From the NCBI GenBank assembly GCA_964627255.1, contig CAZVIN010000037.1, positions 46,188-110,187 on the forward strand: a DNA stretch of 64,000 bases, written 5' to 3'. How positions within the stretch are numbered: the first letter of the stretch is position 1; every line of letters starts with the position of its first letter. Below the pieces are notes generated by a model. The model was not told where the DNA came from. It worked only from the letters and a program-made list of their open reading frames with translations, and did no database searches. A program made the position numbers and the translations under genes. Source of the DNA: CALLJL01 sp964627255 (GTDB lineage: Bacteria; Acidobacteriota; Aminicenantia; Aminicenantales; CALLJL01). Below, one piece after another: positions 60,738 to 64,000 of the stretch.

Positions 60738-61472
60738 TTGAAGCCAGAGCAAAAGCCAAGCGGCGTAAGCTTCGTCATTCCTTGTTATAACGAGGCCGCA
60801 CGTCTTGAACCAGGGCTTTCCGAAGCCATAAAGTTCCTCGAGGCGCGGCTCGGCTCTAAATTGAGCCTGGTTTTTGTTAATGACGGCTCAACCGATAGAA
60901 CCGGGGAGGTGCTGGCGTCTTGCCGGGGTAAATTTTCCCACATACCTATAGAAATAATAGAATATTGGCCAAACCGGGGCAAGGGTTATGCGGTTAAAAG
61001 GGGAGTGCTGCAGGCTGGTGGAGAAAAGGTGGTTGTGACTGACGCTGATTTTTCGGTTGACTTGGAAGAGGCGCTCAAATTTATTGCTAAGCTGGATGAG
61101 TTTGATATTGTCATCGGGACTAAAAAGCATGCCGCCACCCAAAGTATAAGACATCAGACCTGGCCGCGCCGTTTTTTGGGCAAGGGGTTCACCGTTTTGA
61201 CTAACCTCTGGCTGGGCATCAATTTTTCTGATATTACCTGTGGCCTGAAAGCTTTTCGGCGGGAGGCAGCGCAGGCAATTTTTTCCCAGCAGCGACTCGA
61301 ACGCTGGTCTTATGACGCCGAGATTCTTTATTTGGCCAGCCGGGCAGGTTATCGGATTGCTGAATTGCCCGTTCGTTGGCGCCACGTAGAGGGGAGTAAA
61401 GTTGTGCCCTTCCTGGATACAATCCGGTCCTTTAAAGAGCTTATAGCCATCCGCCTCTACCACTTGAAATAG
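60738..61472 (+). CDS. family 2 glycosyltransferase (dolichyl-phosphate-mannose/glucose synthase-like)
   Basis: 244 aa. VSFVIPCYNEAARLEPGL (9-26), FVNDGSTDRTGEV (47-59), PNRGKGYAVKRGVLQAGG, VVVTDADFSVDL (DAD near 98-100) and DITCGLKAFRREAAQAIF, matching DPM1/ALG5-type polyprenyl-phosphate sugar synthases of GT2. It would load a polyprenyl phosphate with a hexose; a GT39-like user of such donors is at 33.4 kb. Start TTG at 60738; ribosome site in the purine tract. Cytoplasmic face of the membrane. Confidence 0.85.
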   Translation: MKPEQKPSGVSFVIPCYNEAARLEPGLSEAIKFLEARLGSKLSLVFVNDGSTDRTGEVLASCRGKFSHIPIEIIEYWPNRGKGYAVKRGVLQAGGEKVVVTDADFSVDLEEALKFIAKLDEFDIVIGTKKHAATQSIRHQTWPRRFLGKGFTVLTNLWLGINFSDITCGLKAFRREAAQAIFSQQRLERWSYDAEILYLASRAGYRIAELPVRWRHVEGSKVVPFLDTIRSFKELIAIRLYHLK

Positions 61473-61482
61473 TGACACTCTC

Positions 61483-61592
61483 AAATTGGTGCCTCCCAAA
61501 TTGGTGCCCCCAAATTGGTGCCAACTCACCTATTCACCGTATTTCTGATTCCCAAAAAAATTGGGTAAATATGTAAGGCGGCACCGATTTTG
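61483..61592. repeat. REP-like inverted pair (REPIN-like)
   Basis: Left arm has three forward starts (AAATTGGTGCC at 61483, 61498 and 61512); the last continues AACTCACCTATTCACC. Right arm GGTAAATATGTAAGGCGGCACC (in pieces: GGTAAATATG, GGCGGCACC) runs in inverse to 61592. The arms could form a long hairpin of about 27 bp with mismatches. Confidence 0.75.
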
Positions 61593-61692
61593 GTAATGAA
61601 TTTCACCTTTAATGATCGAGGCGGCCAGCGAGGGAAAAGTAGAAGAAATAAGAGATAGGAATCAGGTTGCCATCTGTGGTAAAATTAGCCGC

Positions 61693-62250
61693 ATGAAGAC
61701 GGCGGGTGAAGTCAGGGTAGGGGATGTCCTCAAATTTGAGGCGGAAATTTACCGGGTCTTGGAGGTGACGCGGCACAGCGGCGTAGCCCAGATGGCCGGC
61801 GCCATCTTCCTTAAGCTGCAGAACCTTCGCACCCAAAACATCACAGAACGTCGCTTTAAGCAAGAAGCGATGGTCGAGGAGGTTTATCTGCAGCGGCGGC
61901 CGCTTGAATACCTCTATAGTCAGGGTGACGACCATTATTTTATGGATATGGAGACCTTCGACCAATTTTCTTTGGCCGAGGAACTCTTGGGAGGACTCCG
62001 CGACTTTCTGCGGCCGGAGATGATAATTGAGGCTGAATTCCTTGAAGGCAACCCCGTAGGGGTAGTCCAACCTGGTTATGTGGTAATGGAAGTCGCGACA
62101 ACTGGCGAGGCCCGCCGCGGGGAGGCTGATAATGTCTGGAAGATGGCTGTCATCGAAAACGGGATGGAAATAATGGTGCCTCCCTTTATCAAGACCGGAG
62201 ACAAGGTGAAGGTTGATGTAGCCACCAAAAAGTACATCGGCCGCCTCTAA
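61693..62250 (+). CDS. efp: elongation factor P-like protein with divergent tip loop
   Basis: 185 aa from ATG 61693, the normal EF-P length; the frame is open upstream, but the N-terminus MKTAGEVRVGDVLKF aligns with the start of EF-P. KOW-like N-domain (YRVLEV...LKLQNLRT), middle OB domain (EYLYSQGDDHYFMDMETFDQ) and C-domain ending VPPFIKTGDKVKVDVATKKYIGR are typical. EF-P rescues ribosomes stalled at polyproline. The tip that should carry KPGKG with modified Lys34 reads RHSGVAQMAGA: no Lys or Arg at the equivalent position (Gln by my alignment), with three extra residues. It may thus be a paralogue or use an unusual tip. Confidence 0.8.
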   Translation: MKTAGEVRVGDVLKFEAEIYRVLEVTRHSGVAQMAGAIFLKLQNLRTQNITERRFKQEAMVEEVYLQRRPLEYLYSQGDDHYFMDMETFDQFSLAEELLGGLRDFLRPEMIIEAEFLEGNPVGVVQPGYVVMEVATTGEARRGEADNVWKMAVIENGMEIMVPPFIKTGDKVKVDVATKKYIGRL

Positions 62251-62264
62251 CTTCCCCTCCCGCC

Positions 62265-62309
62265 AGAATTGGTGCCACCTCAGAATTGGTGCCACCTTAC
62301 ACATTTACC
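62265..62309 (+). repeat. REP-like pair before the RAYT gene
   Basis: Two forward units: AGAATTGGTGCCACCTC and AGAATTGGTGCCACCTTAC, the second followed by ACATTTACCCC. It lies within the upstream part of the RAYT reading frame and is 70 bp before its start. Confidence 0.75.
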
Positions 62310-62381
62310 CCATTTCTATATTTAAAATTCAAATTGAAAAAAGTGAGACTTATTTCCTTGCGTGACGTCAAATATGATGCA

Positions 62382-63041
62382 ATGGGTCGGATAACCAGAG
62401 TTGTTGTCCCCGGTACTCCACATCATGTTGTCCAGAGAGGCAATCATCGCCAGGTGGTTTTTTTCCATAACGAGGATAAGAAGCTCTACCTGCGCATCCT
62501 CAACCACTTTTGCCAGCGGGAGAAAGTGGAAATCTGGTGTTATTGTCTAATGGATAATCATGTTCATCTTATCGTCGTTCCCGCAAAAAGCGAGAGCTTA
62601 GGAAACGCCATGGGCCAAATCCATAAAAGATACACCTGGTTGATTAATATCCGGGAAAACTGGAAGGGTCACCTCTGGCAAGGGAGGTTCTTTTCTTATC
62701 CTTTAGATGATGGGCATCTCTATCTGGCAGTTAGATACATTGAGAGGAATCCGGTGAGAGCCGGGCTGGTCGAGCGAGCCGAGGATTATCCCTGGTCAAG
62801 TGCTAAAGCCCATGTGGAAAGAACAACCGATGGAATTCTGAGCGATTTTTGGCTCACCAAAGAGATAGATGATTGGCGGGCATATCTAAAAGAAAATGAC
62901 CGAGATGAGGATATAGCTAAATTTAGGAAACACGAAAAAACAGGAAGGCCTTTGGGTAACGAAGAGTTCATCTCAAAAATAGAAGAAATTACGAGCAGGA
63001 TATTGGCGCCCAAAAAGGCCGGAAGGCCGGCAAAGCGCTGA
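62382..63041 (+). CDS. REP-associated tyrosine transposase (RAYT, Y1/IS200-like)
   Basis: 220 aa from ATG 62382, where family similarity begins (MGRITRVVVPGTPHHVVQRG); the frame is open further 5' through the repeat. HUH motif DNHVHLIVV (H60, H62) and catalytic Tyr in IHKRYTWLI (Y84), followed by NPVRAGLVERAEDYPWSSA. The C-terminus TGRPLG...KKAGRPAKR is the Arg/Lys-rich tail common to RAYTs. These single-copy relatives of IS200 transposases cut and move REP sequences. Here REP-like units flank the gene on both sides at under 80 bp. No separate IS ends or target duplications are seen. Probably a domesticated element. Confidence 0.9.
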   Translation: MGRITRVVVPGTPHHVVQRGNHRQVVFFHNEDKKLYLRILNHFCQREKVEIWCYCLMDNHVHLIVVPAKSESLGNAMGQIHKRYTWLINIRENWKGHLWQGRFFSYPLDDGHLYLAVRYIERNPVRAGLVERAEDYPWSSAKAHVERTTDGILSDFWLTKEIDDWRAYLKENDRDEDIAKFRKHEKTGRPLGNEEFISKIEEITSRILAPKKAGRPAKR

Positions 63042-63049
63042 AAAACAGG

Positions 63050-63175
63050 CAAAATTGGTGCCCAATTAAATTGGTGCCAACTCACCTATTCACCATATTT
63101 CCGATTCTAGAAACAAAATTAGGTAAATAAGTGAGGTGGCACCAATTTTGGAAGAGTGAGGTGGCACCAATTTTA
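63050..63175. repeat. REP-like inverted cluster (REPIN-like)
   Basis: Two forward units (AAATTGGTGCCCAATT at 63051; AAATTGGTGCCAACTCACC at 63068) then two inverse units ending GAGGTGGCACCAATTTT (63133-63149 and 63158-63174), with AGGTAAATAAGT leading the first. The cleanest inverted pair of the family, 9 bp downstream of the RAYT. Confidence 0.8.
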
Positions 63176-63180
63176 AGAAA

Positions 63181-64000
63181 TTAGGGGAGGGGGAAGGTGA
63201 TGCGGATGTCGGTACCAGCCTCCCGCCTTATTTCAATCTCACCGTCAATTTGACCTAACAGGGTGTTGACGATAATCAAGCCCATGGATTGCGCTCTTTT
63301 TAGGTCCAATCCCTCGGGAATACCAACGCCATCGTCCTTCACTTGCAACCTTGCCTGATTTTCGGCCGCTCTCTTCAGCGTTACCCAAATTGTTCCTTTT
63401 CCGCCCCAAGGAAAACCATGTTTCAAGCTGTTGGTAATTAGCTCATTGACGATTAAACCCACTGGCACCGCCTTATTTATGTTTAGGTTCAACGGGTCGA
63501 GGTCAATTTTTAACTCCACTTGTCCCAGCTGCCATCGATAATCTTGAAAGATGGTCTCGGCGAGCGACCGCAGATACTCGGCAAAGTCGATATTAGCCAA
63601 GTCGGGTGCCCGATAAAGCTTATCGTGCACTAAAGCCATGGAGCGAATCCTCTTCTGACATTGCCGGAACGCCTCCTCCACCTTAGGGTCTTCGATGAGC
63701 CGGGACTGCAAGTTAAGCAGGCTGGAGATAACCTGCATGTTATTTTTTACCCGGTGATGAATTTCCCGAAGCAGAACCTCTTTTTCTTGGAGCGACGCCT
63801 TTAAGGCGGCCTCATATTTCATCCTTTCAGTGACGTCTCGGGCAATGCCTTCTATGGCCACAAGCCGACCCGCTTCATCATAGATTGGCGCGATACGCTG
63901 CTCTGTCCAGATAATTTCGCCGTCCTTCCGTCGCCAGCGGAGGACCACTGGCTGGCTAACCTCAGCAGTACTAACTTTCTCGAGTAAAGGTTTATCTTCT
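63181..64000 (-). CDS. PAS-domain sensor histidine kinase (HisKA_2 type), 5' part cut by window edge
   Basis: 273 codons visible, open to the edge. A PAS-type segment (RRKDGEIIWTEQRIAPIYDEAGRLVAIEGIARDVTER; in pieces: DGEIIWTEQR, GIARDVTER) precedes the phospho-acceptor region LREIHHRVKNNMQVISSLL, where His of EIHHRVKNN is the HisKA_2/HWE-like phosphorylation site. The HATPase domain has NELITNSLKHGF (N box) and DDGVGIPEG (G1 box). It senses an unknown signal through PAS and phosphorylates a response regulator not in view. The natural start lies outside the window; a GTG at 63948 is internal. Its stop is 6 bp from the REP cluster. Confidence 0.9.
   Translation of the reverse strand, partial: EDKPLLEKVSTAEVSQPVVLRWRRKDGEIIWTEQRIAPIYDEAGRLVAIEGIARDVTERMKYEAALKASLQEKEVLLREIHHRVKNNMQVISSLLNLQSRLIEDPKVEEAFRQCQKRIRSMALVHDKLYRAPDLANIDFAEYLRSLAETIFQDYRWQLGQVELKIDLDPLNLNINKAVPVGLIVNELITNSLKHGFPWGGKGTIWVTLKRAAENQARLQVKDDGVGIPEGLDLKRAQSMGLIIVNTLLGQIDGEIEIRREAGTDIRITFPLP

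Noticed and set aside
58709..63175. CRISPR reading of the AATTGGTGCC repeats
   Set aside because: Units are scattered between genes, occur in both orientations and lack regular spacers; REP/RAYT explains them better.

Overview
The window looks like a piece of chromosome from an anaerobic, Gram-negative-type bacterium of moderate GC. Signs of anaerobic life are a class III (glycyl-radical) ribonucleotide reductase cassette and a 2-oxoacid:ferredoxin oxidoreductase. Signs of an outer membrane and busy envelope are a FadL/OmpP1 porin, several lipoproteins, an M48 lipoprotein protease, a Spy-like periplasmic protein and two S9 peptidases. The mix (S9 peptidases, FecR/Trp-Tyr-rich protein, REP-type repeats reading AATTGGTGCCACCTCACC) reminds me of Acidobacteriota/Aminicenantes-type genomes, but there is no rRNA or marker gene here, so this is inference. 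I saw no tRNA, rRNA, CRISPR array or prophage.

Layout. 0-12 kb: S9 peptidase (cut by the edge), flavin reductase and tandem di-iron ferritin-like protein, a radical-SAM remnant, ureohydrolase, free-Met-sulfoxide reductase, a secreted unknown, DUF3467 + SCP2-like genes, a FadL-type porin, GHMP kinase and a Spy-like protein. 12-22 kb: an ion/membrane-homeostasis region with much decay. It holds trkA and trkH pseudogenes, a PlsC-like acyltransferase, an IS110 remnant, an S2P/M50-CBS protease, and an operon of two DUF1538 membrane proteins, a PII-like protein, a P-type ATPase remnant, an unknown membrane protein and PsiE. 22-48 kb: mainly housekeeping and envelope genes (FecR-like, lipoproteins, glucose-6-P isomerase, DUF2334 deacetylase + GT2, exported amidase, MFS, GT39-like, HAD, M48, Mrp, YjbQ, TPR lipoprotein, Pif1-WYL helicase, 2-oxoacid oxidoreductase, DUF2207). 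48-52 kb: nucleotide module nrdD - redoxin - nrdG - dut, with a good promoter and two NrdR-like boxes exactly 31 bp apart. 52-58 kb: small membrane protein, OsmC, a degenerate HD-type membrane protein, DUF429 and a complete S9 peptidase. 58-64 kb: NAD-sugar epimerase, GT2, a divergent EF-P, a RAYT (REP-associated tyrosine transposase) and a PAS/HisKA_2 histidine kinase.

The strongest non-gene signal is at 58.2-63.2 kb. Every intergenic space carries copies of a REP-like repeat, several arranged as inverted pairs, and a RAYT lies in the middle of them. A second, unrelated and more degenerate intergenic repeat family (core GGCTCAGAYATYCTCGGC) occurs at about 11.3, 29.7 and 47.9 kb. Gene decay is concentrated at 12.4-20.3 kb (trkH, trkA, IS110, P-type ATPase), with a radical-SAM fragment at 3.2 kb.

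Coordinates of starts were adjusted where a Shine-Dalgarno sequence or family length argued for an internal start. All functional assignments are by reading motifs; no database search was possible.
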